Shown here in pieces: positions 51,842-60,644 of a stretch of 64,000 nt of DNA (the first letter of the stretch is position 1; each line of letters begins with the position of its first letter). The position numbers were made by a program, and so were the translations under genes. The notes under the pieces were generated by a model. That model had not been told where the DNA came from, made no database searches, and saw only the letters and a program-made list of their open reading frames with translations. Source of the DNA: Flavobacterium sp. ZT3R18 (GTDB lineage: Bacteria; Bacteroidota; Bacteroidia; Flavobacteriales; Flavobacteriaceae); assembly GCF_007097385.1 (NCBI RefSeq), contig NZ_VJZS01000011.1, positions 1 to 64,000 on the forward strand, given 5' to 3'.

Positions 51842-54800
51842 TTAGATGTTAAGTTTTCCTGATTCCTGCCCAATATCTATTAATTTATTAATATAACCTG
51901 CTACGTTAATCTGGATAGATCCATTAAGGACATCATTTATCCATTTCAAGAAAAGGCTGTCCTGTATTCCAGGAGCTTTGAGTTCTTTTTTAACAGCAGC
52001 ACGACAATGCTCCTCTAGTTTGGTTAGCCAAGCTTTTTCAAATGTTGTTCCGCGGTCAAGCCTAGATTTGGCTTCAAAATATTTCCAGACTTCAACTACT
52101 AACTTGACCTTGATCTCACCTATTGAATCTGTCTTGTGTTCCGGCACTTCTATATCTGGAAATGCAATTTTAACTTCATTGTCAGGTAATAAGGGCAGTG
52201 GCATGAGTTTAAGAAGGTCACCTTCAATTCCGGTGCGTATATAGTCCTGATAGGCTTTAAAAAAATCTCTTGTAAATCTAAGAGCTCCGATAATGGTATT
52301 ATTCCTTAGGTTAAGTACAATAAAGAATGTTGCAGGAAAATCAGCCAGAGAAATCAGCGCCTCGGCGAACAAGAGCAGTGCATTATCAGCTGCGAAATCA
52401 TAATCCTCTATTGCTATGGTGACCGTTGTCAGTGTTTGGGTTTCTATAAAAGCAACAGGTAGGCGGAAATTAACAACTAGTTGCTGGCTGGCCCCCTCCA
52501 GTATTTCTTTCAGAAGATTCATACGCGTACTCTCATAACCCTGATGCCATTCTTGAATGGTTTTCCTTGCCACACGAACGGGTACTTGATTTTCAATGGG
52601 CAAGTGTTCCATGAAATATAGAATTGTTTGCAGAAGTCTTCCATACCAGAGTTTCTCTTCCGCATCAAGCTGATGCACTTCTGCATCAAAATAGGCAATT
52701 GTTTTTTCTTCCATCTCATGAAAGGCCAATTGCATGACATGCAGTTCATAATAAATGGCCTTTGTATTGATAGCGGCAAGGTTACGGTCATTATCTCCCT
52801 TAGGCGAAAAGAGGTTGGTTAATTGGTTATTGGAATTAGTGAGTGATGCAATCCACTTGCCAACTGTTTTTTCAGCTTTATCCCGATCTTTTTTCGGTGG
52901 TAGTTTATACGAGTAAGTGGGATAAGGTCTGTTTGGGGACATCGCTTTGCGGAGTTTGTCCTGAATAGGTAGAAATGTTCTTACAGCGAGATCTACTTTG
53001 GCGGCATTTCCTTCCAGCTTCCCATCGATTATCCGTACAAAACAGCGACACCATTCCAGTGCTGTTTGACGGATGTCAAACATTTTTTTTTGCCACTGGT
53101 AGGCGGAACTTTCCTGATAGTTTTTTTGTATAGTATCCATCCATATGCGATTGTATCGGGATTCATAGTGGTCTATTATATTTTCTGGACTCATATTTTT
53201 TCTCGCATCATTTTTTACTACTTTGATAACCTCTTCTGTTGGAAAAGGGAGCATTATGGCCTGCGTGTTGTATCTTTCATAGTAGGGAAGGAAGGCAAAT
53301 ACGTTCTCAATGCGGTTGACACTAAGTTCGTTGGTAGACGTTTCTTCGTTTAAGTCAATGAAGTATTCGATAGTGATATTTTTGCCTTTTTCTTTTATAA
53401 TGAGTGAGTTGCTGTTTTTCCTCAGATAATTGATAATGACCTCCTTATTGCTGGTGACAAATTTCTTGAAGCGATCCGGATAAGCTATATGGAAATACTG
53501 GAAAAGCCCTCTGGCTTCAGGAAGTGGCATATTGCAAAGATTGTGTATGAGATCTTTCTCAATTAAAGGTATTAGAAAATTGATATTGAGATGGAGTTTG
53601 CGATACCATTTAGCAAGCAGGTCCAGCCCTTGGTATGAAGTTATAGCTGCAGTTCTTTTTCCAAGCACCTTAAGGAGTTCTTCTGCAAAGGATGCTACAT
53701 CGCTTTTTTCAAAGCTATACACAGGTAGTTCTTCAAGCTTCCTAGATAAATACTTTAGATTACCAGTAAGTCCTTCAGGAAGAATATCCATAAGATTTTT
53801 AAAGGTGTCTATTGTTGAACCCGGAATGGTATGCATAACAAAAAGATCGATACCGCCAGTTTCAAAGGCATTGTCGAAAATTTCTTGATTCTCTTTCCAG
53901 TATTTTTGTGGTTCTGCATGGGCTACCCCATGCAGGGCGTTTACCATTTCCATAAAGCTGCGGTCCTTGAGTATTTCTGCTATTGCGCTATAAAATTCCG
54001 TACGATCTTCTATTACTAATAGCGGCGCAGTACTAAAGAAAACCTCAATATCATCAGGCTCTAACAAAGTGTAAAGGTGTATCAGTGAATCAGAAATAGG
54101 CAATGTTCTGTGCAACAATTCTTTTAGGTGATTGGAGCGTATGGGATGTAGACCCTCTATGTATTTATTTTCAAAGTTAAGGAAATACTCGTTTTCCAGT
54201 GACACCAGCATTTCTCCTCGATCCTGTCCAAAGCCAACAGAATTTGCGATATAGTTCAGTAGTGTCCTTGTTCTTACCCGGATGCCGAGGGAGTCTGCCA
54301 ATGAGACGATTCGCAGTATTTCAATTTTTGATGTTGATTCTCTGTTGGCGTTTAATGTTTTTATTTGTGCTGCCAACCGATCACGGATCATTTCGCCACG
54401 AGTCAACAGGAAGGTGTACTCTATGAGCAATCCTCTTTCATATACTTGTTCCCATATGGGCTGCCAGTTTTTGGTTTCGGGATGCAGTTTGCCTTTAGAT
54501 TTAAACTGGCTGAATATATCTTTGGCTTCCTCTGAGGAAATATTAATATCAATATGTTGCAGACTGATCTTTGAAATGTCAGCTCCATATCGGTTCCAAT
54601 CTTCATGTCTTGTGGTAATAAGATATCGCACAGGGAGTGAAGCTGTACGTTCGATCAGCATAGCCCAGTTTTCTATATACATATTTAGGCCATCTATTAT
54701 GATAAGAGGAGTTTCGCCGATAGCTACTCTTGTTTCAAGAAATTCCATAAGCGAGTTCACCTCCTCCCATGTTCTGGCAATGTGCAACTGGTAGATTTTA

Positions 54801-55768
54801 TATTGGTCTTTAAATTGGTACCCTGCTTGCCAGGCAAGGGTTGATTTTCCTTGGCCACTGGAAGATCTTATAACTGTAACATCAAACTCTTTAAGAGTGT
54901 CGCTTATTTTCTTTTCCCAGACTTTCCTGTGTGCAGGTAATTGTGCGGCAATGTGATAGGGTCTTGCAGCTTTTCCTTCATAATAGCTCATGAGGTCGGA
55001 GGGTGCTGCCGCATTATAATTTACTGCTTCTATCCAGTTATGTGTAATTGAGGGATTACTAACCACTTTTGAATAGGAATCTTTAATATCCATAAATAAT
55101 TTTAGTACATCTTGATAATGAACAGACCTGCGTTCTTTCGACCACACTAATACCTTATAAAATAAAGCATTTACAAATTGTGATTCTGAGCCTTTGCCAA
55201 CTTCCCAATGCTTGTAGAGTGAGCGGACAATGCTCTGCAGAAGTTCATCGGTTGTATATCTATGGTATGATATACTTTTAAGGAATTCAGTTATATTAAT
55301 ATTAGGGCAATTAAGACTTCCTAATTTTTCGGACCAGTAGGCACTTGATTTTGCTTTAAGTTTTTTCTCAAATAGCTCTTTCAGGCTGCCTTCGGCAATA
55401 TGAAAATTGTAGACAAGTTGAAAACTGCTTGTGGGGTCGGCAAGGTATACAGGGAGAAAATTCTGCAAGACACCCATAGTCCAAAAATCGGAAGCATTGA
55501 GTTTATTCTCGGAAGATTTAAGCTGTAAATAACTATTGACAATACCTAATGAAATGGGCATATGAATATCAATATCTTCAATCCCCTCTAACGTAATTGA
55601 GATTTCTGTATCTGTTTTGTCTAACTTTTCGAGTATTATGTGGCAGGCGTAGAGTACTTGATAATGGATACCACGAATATTAACGGCGCCACCGCTTCTT
55701 TTTTTTAACAGGGTATCAAGTGTATGAAGTGAATCCCCAAGTAGCGAGGAATTATTTTTGGAAGACAT
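51842..55768 (-). CDS. Cap4-like nuclease fused to a STAND P-loop NTPase: candidate antiphage protein
   Basis: 1308 residues from the ATG at 55768; the frame is open 23 codons further but that part looks non-native. Residues 20-115 are a PD-(D/E)XK domain of the Cap4/DUF4297 type: GGAVNIRGIHYQVLYACH, then LEGIEDIDI (E61, D65) and the QLK strand YLQLKSS (Q82, K84). The NTPase has Walker A SSSGQGKSTLAW (K308), Walker B PLIIIDGLN (D359) and the STAND sensor YLITTRHEDW, then winged-helix and long helical repeats to the C-terminus. This layout matches Avs-type immune sensors, in which target binding by the C-terminal repeats triggers the nuclease. The gene stands alone. Base composition is visibly less AT-biased than the neighbouring phage, which suggests separate transfer. 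Confidence 0.75.
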   Translation of the reverse strand: MSSKNNSSLLGDSLHTLDTLLKKRSGGAVNIRGIHYQVLYACHIILEKLDKTDTEISITLEGIEDIDIHMPISLGIVNSYLQLKSSENKLNASDFWTMGVLQNFLPVYLADPTSSFQLVYNFHIAEGSLKELFEKKLKAKSSAYWSEKLGSLNCPNINITEFLKSISYHRYTTDELLQSIVRSLYKHWEVGKGSESQFVNALFYKVLVWSKERRSVHYQDVLKLFMDIKDSYSKVVSNPSITHNWIEAVNYNAAAPSDLMSYYEGKAARPYHIAAQLPAHRKVWEKKISDTLKEFDVTVIRSSSGQGKSTLAWQAGYQFKDQYKIYQLHIARTWEEVNSLMEFLETRVAIGETPLIIIDGLNMYIENWAMLIERTASLPVRYLITTRHEDWNRYGADISKISLQHIDINISSEEAKDIFSQFKSKGKLHPETKNWQPIWEQVYERGLLIEYTFLLTRGEMIRDRLAAQIKTLNANRESTSKIEILRIVSLADSLGIRVRTRTLLNYIANSVGFGQDRGEMLVSLENEYFLNFENKYIEGLHPIRSNHLKELLHRTLPISDSLIHLYTLLEPDDIEVFFSTAPLLVIEDRTEFYSAIAEILKDRSFMEMVNALHGVAHAEPQKYWKENQEIFDNAFETGGIDLFVMHTIPGSTIDTFKNLMDILPEGLTGNLKYLSRKLEELPVYSFEKSDVASFAEELLKVLGKRTAAITSYQGLDLLAKWYRKLHLNINFLIPLIEKDLIHNLCNMPLPEARGLFQYFHIAYPDRFKKFVTSNKEVIINYLRKNSNSLIIKEKGKNITIEYFIDLNEETSTNELSVNRIENVFAFLPYYERYNTQAIMLPFPTEEVIKVVKNDARKNMSPENIIDHYESRYNRIWMDTIQKNYQESSAYQWQKKMFDIRQTALEWCRCFVRIIDGKLEGNAAKVDLAVRTFLPIQDKLRKAMSPNRPYPTYSYKLPPKKDRDKAEKTVGKWIASLTNSNNQLTNLFSPKGDNDRNLAAINTKAIYYELHVMQLAFHEMEEKTIAYFDAEVHQLDAEEKLWYGRLLQTILYFMEHLPIENQVPVRVARKTIQEWHQGYESTRMNLLKEILEGASQQLVVNFRLPVAFIETQTLTTVTIAIEDYDFAADNALLLFAEALISLADFPATFFIVLNLRNNTIIGALRFTRDFFKAYQDYIRTGIEGDLLKLMPLPLLPDNEVKIAFPDIEVPEHKTDSIGEIKVKLVVEVWKYFEAKSRLDRGTTFEKAWLTKLEEHCRAAVKKELKAPGIQDSLFLKWINDVLNGSIQINVAGYINKLIDIGQESGKLNI

Positions 55769-55837
55769 AGAAATATTTTTAGTTATACTGATCTTAATAA
55801 ATTTACAAAATGAGTTAGTAGGTATAAATTTTATCAA

Positions 55838-56150
55838 TGACAGGATAGTGATGTAAAAGGTAAGACGATAATAGTGTTTATATTTTGCGTTAGCAAAATT
55901 GCTTCAAAATACCATTATACAGAAAACGGATGCTGTAGTCACACTATACGAAAATTTCTCTTAGTGAGGCTGAAAATAAGGCGTATAGGTGTGAAGACTA
56001 GTTTTTGAGTGATTTCTAATAGCACACTTTTTTTAAACAACCTTTTATTCCTAGTGTTTACACTTAGAGTATCCTATTAGGTATTATGATACAGGTCTTA
56101 ATGGTATTCCAATTGAAATTCCGAAAATTTTATTATCTATAGTTCATTTT
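55838..56150. other. Intergenic region, nothing further recognised
   Basis: About 310 bp between two minus-strand genes. It must hold the promoter of the STAND gene. No repeat, RNA gene or credible frame was seen. Confidence 0.4.
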
Positions 56151-56399
56151 TTAAATATGATCTAATCCAGTTTTTATAATATCTATTATGTCTTTTTTTG
56201 ATATATAACCATTTTTTATGCTTTCCTCTATTAGAAGTTTTATATCATCAATAGGAATTTCACTAGAACTTCTTGGGCTGAATCCTCCATTTGTCGTTGG
56301 GTATCTATTTCGTATAGAGGTTGTTTTGTAATCCCAAGTAGCTTCCCCAAATTCAATTTTGTGTCCGTTTCCTAGATTAATTGTTTTTATTACTTTCAT
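56151..56399 (-). CDS. Small protein of unknown function
   Basis: 82 residues from the ATG at 56399 (MKVIKTINLGNGHKIEFGEATWDYKT). A short beta N-terminus is followed by NRYPTTNGGFSPRSSSEIPIDD and a helix DIKLLIEESIKNGYISKKDIIDIIKTGLDHI. The shape suits a small DNA-binding or antitoxin-like protein, but no family is recognised. Single gene, 310 bp downstream of the STAND gene's start. Confidence 0.5.
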   Translation of the reverse strand: MKVIKTINLGNGHKIEFGEATWDYKTTSIRNRYPTTNGGFSPRSSSEIPIDDIKLLIEESIKNGYISKKDIIDIIKTGLDHI

Positions 56400-56504
56400 A
56401 TAATTTTTCGATTCAGTTATGTTTTTTAAAGTTGAGTACAATGCCCCCTATACTTTTGCGAGGTTACGTAAACTTACAAAAAAGATTACAAGAATAAGAC
56501 TCCT

Positions 56505-56531
56505 CTTTGAAAATTGGGAGAATTTTCAAAG
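56505..56531. repeat. Perfect 11-bp inverted repeat
   Basis: CTTTGAAAATT (56505-56515) and AATTTTCAAAG (56521-56531) flank GGGAG. It lies in the 356-bp gap between 56399 and 56756, which otherwise shows only AT-rich DNA. No T-tract. Confidence 0.45.
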
Positions 56532-56755
56532 ACAGATCAAACCTAGCAACCATTCAATGGGCATCGCTGTTAGAAGTATGATTTTTCACTTCTCTATATT
56601 AATTATGATTTTGAATTAAAATTATCTTGGTGTGATTTTTAATGTATTTTGTTGAATTATAAAATGTTAACAAATAATTCATAAGTATTGTCTATTGTTT
56701 ATGTTGTTTAAATTAATTATAAATAGCTTTGTTTTTAATCTTAAATAAAAATATT

Positions 56756-56995
56756 ATGAATTCAAAAAAATCGTCACAATCAGTGACAAAAATTGCATCA
56801 GAAGTCTTAAGAAATCCTAATTCATCACAAATTTCTAAATCTTTGGCGGGCTCTGTATTATCTCAAGCAAATTCTCAAAACCAGACCGGTGATCAAATGG
56901 AAAAAATTGCGTCTAAAGCATTACAAAGTGAAAAGTACAATGAAACAACTAAAACTTTGGCGGGTTCTGTGTTGTCTCAATCAAATGGTAAATAG
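56756..56995 (+). CDS. Small two-repeat protein
   Basis: 79 residues from the ATG at 56756. Two internal repeats of about 34 residues share the frame KIAS.xL followed by SLAGSVLSQAN / TLAGSVLSQSN, so the protein is an imperfect tandem duplication. Small proteins with KIAS...GSALSQ repeats are widespread as uncharacterised single genes in bacteria. It is separated from neighbours and has its own terminator. No function can be given. Confidence 0.7.
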   Translation: MNSKKSSQSVTKIASEVLRNPNSSQISKSLAGSVLSQANSQNQTGDQMEKIASKALQSEKYNETTKTLAGSVLSQSNGK

Positions 56996-57013
56996 TTTAC
57001 TTAGGTAATTTTT

Positions 57014-57038
57014 AAAGCCCTCGAAAGAGGGCCTTTTT
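57014..57038 (+). terminator. Terminator of the two-repeat protein gene
   Basis: AAAGCCCTC and GAGGGCCTTT form a hairpin around GAAA, followed by TTTTT. Fits an intrinsic terminator with a GNRA-type loop. Confidence 0.75.
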
Positions 57039-57090
57039 ATTAAGTTTTAAAGAGTATAACTTTAGTTTATTGTCAAATGTCACAACATAT

Positions 57091-57140
57091 GAGAATATCG
57101 TACATAACTTGAGAATATGTCATTTAGGATGAGAATATTT
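57091..57140. repeat. Three GAGAATAT words at exact 20-bp spacing
   Basis: TGAGAATAT-type words start at 57091, 57111 and 57131. Nearly two helical turns per step place them on one face of the DNA, 60-110 bp before the gene at 57198. Likely a multi-site binding region. Confidence 0.5.
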
Positions 57141-57197
57141 TTAATTGACTATTTATAGTTTTAGAGTGCAATACAATAATTTATTAACTAACTACTT

Positions 57198-57410
57198 ATG
57201 AAAATACTTTTACTTTCTATTTCATTGCTCTTCTTCAATTCATCAACTAATGCCAGTGATGTTTATATATGTGTTAGCAAAACAGCTACCAAGTATCATT
57301 TAAATGAAAATTGTAAAGGATTAAGCAGTTGTGCTCACGTTGTAAAAAAAGTATCCTTAAAAGAAGCAAAACAAATGGGATATTCTATACTATGTGGCTG
57401 GGAGGACTAA
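57198..57410 (+). CDS. Small secreted protein with conserved cysteines
   Basis: 70 residues. A signal peptide (1-19, ending NAS-D) leads to about 50 mature residues: VYICVSKTATKYHLNENCKGLSSCAHVVKKVSLKEAKQMGYSILCGWED. Four cysteines and histidines in a YH...C.GL..C.H....V...EA...G...C.WE pattern form a compact motif, like the metal-binding or nuclease-inhibitor-type small domains found near mobile DNA in Bacteroidota; the pattern also resembles the C-terminal module of some phage nucleases. It is likely periplasmic. Function unknown. Confidence 0.65.
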   Translation: MKILLLSISLLFFNSSTNASDVYICVSKTATKYHLNENCKGLSSCAHVVKKVSLKEAKQMGYSILCGWED

Positions 57411-57459
57411 TAAATATTACTTTAATTTGTTTTTTATATTTAACAAAAAAAAAAGAATT

Positions 57460-57672
57460 ATGAGAATTAAAGTGAAAATCGAAAAAGCAAAGGATGGTAG
57501 TTATTGGGGAACGACTCAAAATATCCCGGGAGTAGTAACCGCAGATGGTAGCACATTAGATGAATTGAAAGGAAATTTAAAAGTTGCTATTGAGCTGTAT
57601 ATTGAAGCAGCTGAAGAACACGAGAAAGAAATTTATGAAAAACTTGCGAAAGGCTTTGAACTAGAGATCTAG
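57460..57672 (+). CDS. HicB-like protein (orphan)
   Basis: 70 residues from the ATG at 57460 (MRIKVKIEKAKDGSYWGTTQNIPGVVTADGSTLDELKGNLKVAIELYIEAAEE). This is the partial RNase H fold of HicB antitoxins. The DNA-binding C-terminal domain is absent, and no HicA toxin gene is next to it, so it is an orphan or acts elsewhere. It lies 50 bp after the small secreted protein on the same strand. Confidence 0.75.
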   Translation: MRIKVKIEKAKDGSYWGTTQNIPGVVTADGSTLDELKGNLKVAIELYIEAAEEHEKEIYEKLAKGFELEI

Positions 57673-57843
57673 CTTATCGGGAGTTTATAATCTTTGTTTG
57701 GGTGCCTCTATTATACAGTTTGTCATTGAGGTATTAGGTTGTGTGAAATACAAAGTTTTTTCAATTATGATTTTTTCGTTTTCATATTTAAAAATCTAAA
57801 GTTTAACTTTATTTTTTGTTATAAACAGATTTATCCGTTTTTA

Positions 57844-58056
57844 TTAGACGTTGTCCCCATATTCCATATCAGTTAAACGGTCATTTATAAATTTAATACC
57901 TTCAAGAGTATCTAATAATTCCCGAGGTGGATGCTTATCTGTGAAAAAGTTGGGAGTGTCTAGCCATATATCAAAATCTCCTTTGCTGTCAAAAAGAGAT
58001 TCTGCGTGCACATATAAAGCATCTAATGCCTTAATAATTAATTTTTCTGATTCCAT
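57844..58056 (-). CDS. MbcA/ParS/Xre-type antitoxin C-terminal domain protein
   Basis: 70 residues: MESEKLIIKALDALYVHAESLFDSKGDFDIWLDTPNFFTDKHPPRELLDTLEGIKFINDRLTDMEYGDNV (read as domain positions 5-68). The F..WL.TPN......PRELLDT.EG...I...L..ME.G block is the toxin-binding DUF2384 domain. The usual N-terminal helix-turn-helix of Xre antitoxins is missing, which leaves only the toxin-binding part. The normal partner, a RES-domain toxin, is absent. It shares one base with the nuclease gene upstream (ATG within TAATG), so the two are coupled. Antitoxin of that nuclease is the simplest inference. Confidence 0.7.
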   Translation of the reverse strand: MESEKLIIKALDALYVHAESLFDSKGDFDIWLDTPNFFTDKHPPRELLDTLEGIKFINDRLTDMEYGDNV

Positions 58057-58667
58057 TATACGATGTCGCTTATTGTTTGTATCAAATTTTCGTACTCACC
58101 AAAATATGCTTCATGTTTATTTATTATTTCGGTTCGCCAAGGAAAAAGCCATTCTTCGTCCTTAGGTTCAGTTCTTCCAAAAAAGCAAAAATTACCGTCA
58201 GTATTTAATTGCGTTTTTAAATTAATCCAGGTCTTTTGTAAATCGTTTTTGCGGTCTTTAAATCTTAAACTTACAAAGAAATACTTAAGTTCAGGAAAAG
58301 AGTTTTTAAAGCTAGTATATGAATTTTGAATAACTCCATCACTTAATATCATTTTTGGAAATGACCATTTTTTTAATTCAATTACGCCTAAGCAATTTTT
58401 TCTATTTACGATATTTACGTATGGATTTACTTTTCTGAGAAACTCTTCGTGAGGAGTTTCTTTTTTACAAATCATTATATCATACTGTAAAGAAGTAATA
58501 TTTTCATGTACGATTTGTCCTTTGAAGAAAGCGAATTGTGGCAAGTCTTCGCGTAAAAACTGTATAAAAATATCTTCGTATAAAGAACCATTCATACCAG
58601 TATGACGAAGTCCAGAATGATAAATTTTTTCTGAGAATTCAACTAATTCTATTTGCCGATTATTCAT
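58056..58667 (-). CDS. DUF6602-like PD-(D/E)XK nuclease
   Basis: 203 residues. TGMNGSLYEDIFIQFLREDLP with a following FKGQIVHE.....QYDIMIC strand and, 35 residues later, CLGVIELKKW give E-(x)n-D-(x)n-ExK, the PD-(D/E)XK catalytic frame (E31, D about 63, E96-K98 region). Such domains occur in uncharacterised nucleases of phage-defence islands. The C-terminal half has YFFVSLRFKDR and a WLFPWRTEI segment. The gene is directly coupled to the small DUF2384-like protein, an arrangement I know from RES toxins but not from this nuclease type. Toxin or defence nuclease. Confidence 0.65.
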   Translation of the reverse strand: MNNRQIELVEFSEKIYHSGLRHTGMNGSLYEDIFIQFLREDLPQFAFFKGQIVHENITSLQYDIMICKKETPHEEFLRKVNPYVNIVNRKNCLGVIELKKWSFPKMILSDGVIQNSYTSFKNSFPELKYFFVSLRFKDRKNDLQKTWINLKTQLNTDGNFCFFGRTEPKDEEWLFPWRTEIINKHEAYFGEYENLIQTISDIV

Positions 58668-58703
58668 ATTTAGTTGATTTTATCGTAATCTTGATGCAAT
58701 TTC

Positions 58704-58824
58704 GCCTAACGTATTGTTGCGGGATTTTGGAGAAAAATAATTTCTGCTGGTCGAAAACAAAATTATGGAAAATATTGTTTCAATTTACCAAAAAGCCAGC
58801 AATGGAGCATAGCTGCCGTTAGCG
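58704..58824. repeat. attC-like imperfect palindrome
   Basis: GCCTAAC (58704-58710) matches the RYYYAAC core and GTTAGCG (58818-58824) is one base off GTTRRRY. Inside lie imperfectly complementary arms (ATTGTTGC... and ...CCAGCAATGG) and an AT-rich centre, total about 120 bp. It sits between two divergently sourced minus-strand units. No integron integrase is in the window. Confidence 0.35.
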
Positions 58825-58832
58825 GTAGGTTT

Positions 58833-60644
58833 TTATTTCTGAGGTATAAAGCCATTCGTTCTATTTAAAATGATATGATTTATTTTATCTTTTATATCAA
58901 CTGGAGGTTCTTCATTTTCAATTATTATTATTTGCTCTAATTTACTTTGATTAGCAATATATCTGTAAAAATCCATTGCCAAATCATCAGTTATTGTTAT
59001 TTCATCTTCATTGTCGGGTTTCTTATAAGTGACTAATGGTGAATCGATAATTGGGACGCCAATAGAATATTCTTTTTGCGATATTAATTCCTGTAAGGCA
59101 AGAATAAATGCTGAATAGATTATTGCTCTGTAACCTTTTCCAGATAGATTTCTATCTTCACCTGAAATTACAAAATCGATTTGTTCTTCACTGAAACTAA
59201 CACTTGTTAAATTGGGATAATTATAACCTTTAAGGACAGAATGAATAGCTTTTGATAAGTTAGTTAATGAAGAAGTAGAAATATGCTCGAAAGATTGTTT
59301 TGAATTAGAATCAGGTAAAGAATCTTCTAATTTTTCTTTCTCCTTCTTAAACTTTTCTAATTGCTCAAATTTAAGGAAAGCTCCCAAGGCAAAACTTTTC
59401 TTTTCATTTTGAATATTTATTTGTTCAACAATTTCTCCCATTTCAAATCCAACTCCTTTATCAAGTTCTATTGTGTATTTATTTATATCGTTATCTAGAT
59501 TAGAAGCTTGTAAAGAGATATTAGTAAATTCATTTTTTAAGATTTTTTCAGATTCAATCAATTCTTGTTTTAAAGATTCAATTTTATCTATTTCTGATGC
59601 ACATGATTCTATAATTCTACTAATATCAGCAATAGAACATTCTTCTTTTATTTGACCATTACATAAAGGACAATTCCCATTTTCAGTATGATTTTCTTCA
59701 TTTAATAAAATACTGGTTTCTATTGTTGATTTTAGACGTGCTATGTCTGAAAAATAATGTGATTTTAAAAGATCAGATCTTTTATACAATTCCTCGATGA
59801 CTCTTTTTCTAGATTGTTTTATTAATAATAATTCAAGAGTTTCCTTTCTTTTAGATTCTATTTCATTATATTTATTTTGAAGATTAAAATGTTTTTCATT
59901 TAATTTTTCAATAATAATATTTGTTTCTTCAAGAATAAGAGAAGGTTCTAGCTTAAAGGCTTTGAGTTCCTTTTGATTATCACTTATAAATTCCTTTAAA
60001 ATTTCTAATTTACCTTTTCTATTAGCGATTTGATTTGGAGAAAGTGATTCAATTATAGCACTATCGTCTTTACCAATTGCTATTAATTTTAATACATTGG
60101 ATTCCTCAGTAGCTTTAGTATAGTGGCTAATAATCAAAGAATCTTCTGTAGTTATTTGGGTTTCGCTAACCATCGAGAACTTTACGATATCACGATACGA
60201 GATTTTTCTAGTTTTCCCCTTTTGGTTTGTTCTAATTTTTTTCTCTGATAAATTATTTAATTTAAGCAGGAAAGCAGAAACGGTGTTTTCATTTGCAGGG
60301 TTATGTTTTCTGTCTAAAATAGTATACTTATCTGTTTCCTTAATATTGTCAATTGATGAACTGTAAAGTTTAAAATTCCCTCCCTTTAAATCACTCAACA
60401 ATGTGTAAATTGTACCTTGTAAGTCAGCTATTTCTAGGTAAATTAATTCATAGTCTCTTGCTTCTTTGATCGGTTTTGGTATTTTTGAACCGCCAAACAT
60501 ATAATTTAGACATTGGAAAATATAAGTTTTTCCCGTATTTGATGGACCTGTAATAATATTAACTCCCGTTTTGAAGACGATACTTGCATCTCTTAAAGAT
60601 TGACCACTGAGTCTTAACTCTTTTAATAAAAAACCACTTTGCAT
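58833..60644 (-). CDS. Rad50/RecN-like ABC ATPase of an ABC-three-component-type system
   Basis: 603 residues. Walker A GPSNTGKT (33-40) opens the ATPase head; long coiled coils (210-320 and 340-460) flank a zinc hook CPLC (325-328); the signature LSGKG (500-504), Walker B VPIIDSP (530-536) and an ENEE segment (about 576) close the head. The head joins the SMC/Rad50 group rather than transporters. The gene overlaps the upstream gene by one base and is the last of a four-gene operon with a middle component and an endonuclease-like protein. In the described ABC-3C systems the ATPase is thought to sense invading DNA and license the effector. The full ATPase set indicates an active protein. Confidence 0.82.
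   Translation of the reverse strand: MQSGFLLKELRLSGQSLRDASIVFKTGVNIITGPSNTGKTYIFQCLNYMFGGSKIPKPIKEARDYELIYLEIADLQGTIYTLLSDLKGGNFKLYSSSIDNIKETDKYTILDRKHNPANENTVSAFLLKLNNLSEKKIRTNQKGKTRKISYRDIVKFSMVSETQITTEDSLIISHYTKATEESNVLKLIAIGKDDSAIIESLSPNQIANRKGKLEILKEFISDNQKELKAFKLEPSLILEETNIIIEKLNEKHFNLQNKYNEIESKRKETLELLLIKQSRKRVIEELYKRSDLLKSHYFSDIARLKSTIETSILLNEENHTENGNCPLCNGQIKEECSIADISRIIESCASEIDKIESLKQELIESEKILKNEFTNISLQASNLDNDINKYTIELDKGVGFEMGEIVEQINIQNEKKSFALGAFLKFEQLEKFKKEKEKLEDSLPDSNSKQSFEHISTSSLTNLSKAIHSVLKGYNYPNLTSVSFSEEQIDFVISGEDRNLSGKGYRAIIYSAFILALQELISQKEYSIGVPIIDSPLVTYKKPDNEDEITITDDLAMDFYRYIANQSKLEQIIIIENEEPPVDIKDKINHIILNRTNGFIPQK

Noticed and set aside
56419-56619. Plus-strand 66-residue frame
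   Set aside because: No start codon of good context; contains an inverted repeat and has no coding pattern.
57198-57672. Secreted small protein plus HicB as a HicAB toxin-antitoxin pair
   Set aside because: The upstream protein has a signal peptide and no HicA double-stranded-RNA-binding fold, so it is not a HicA toxin.
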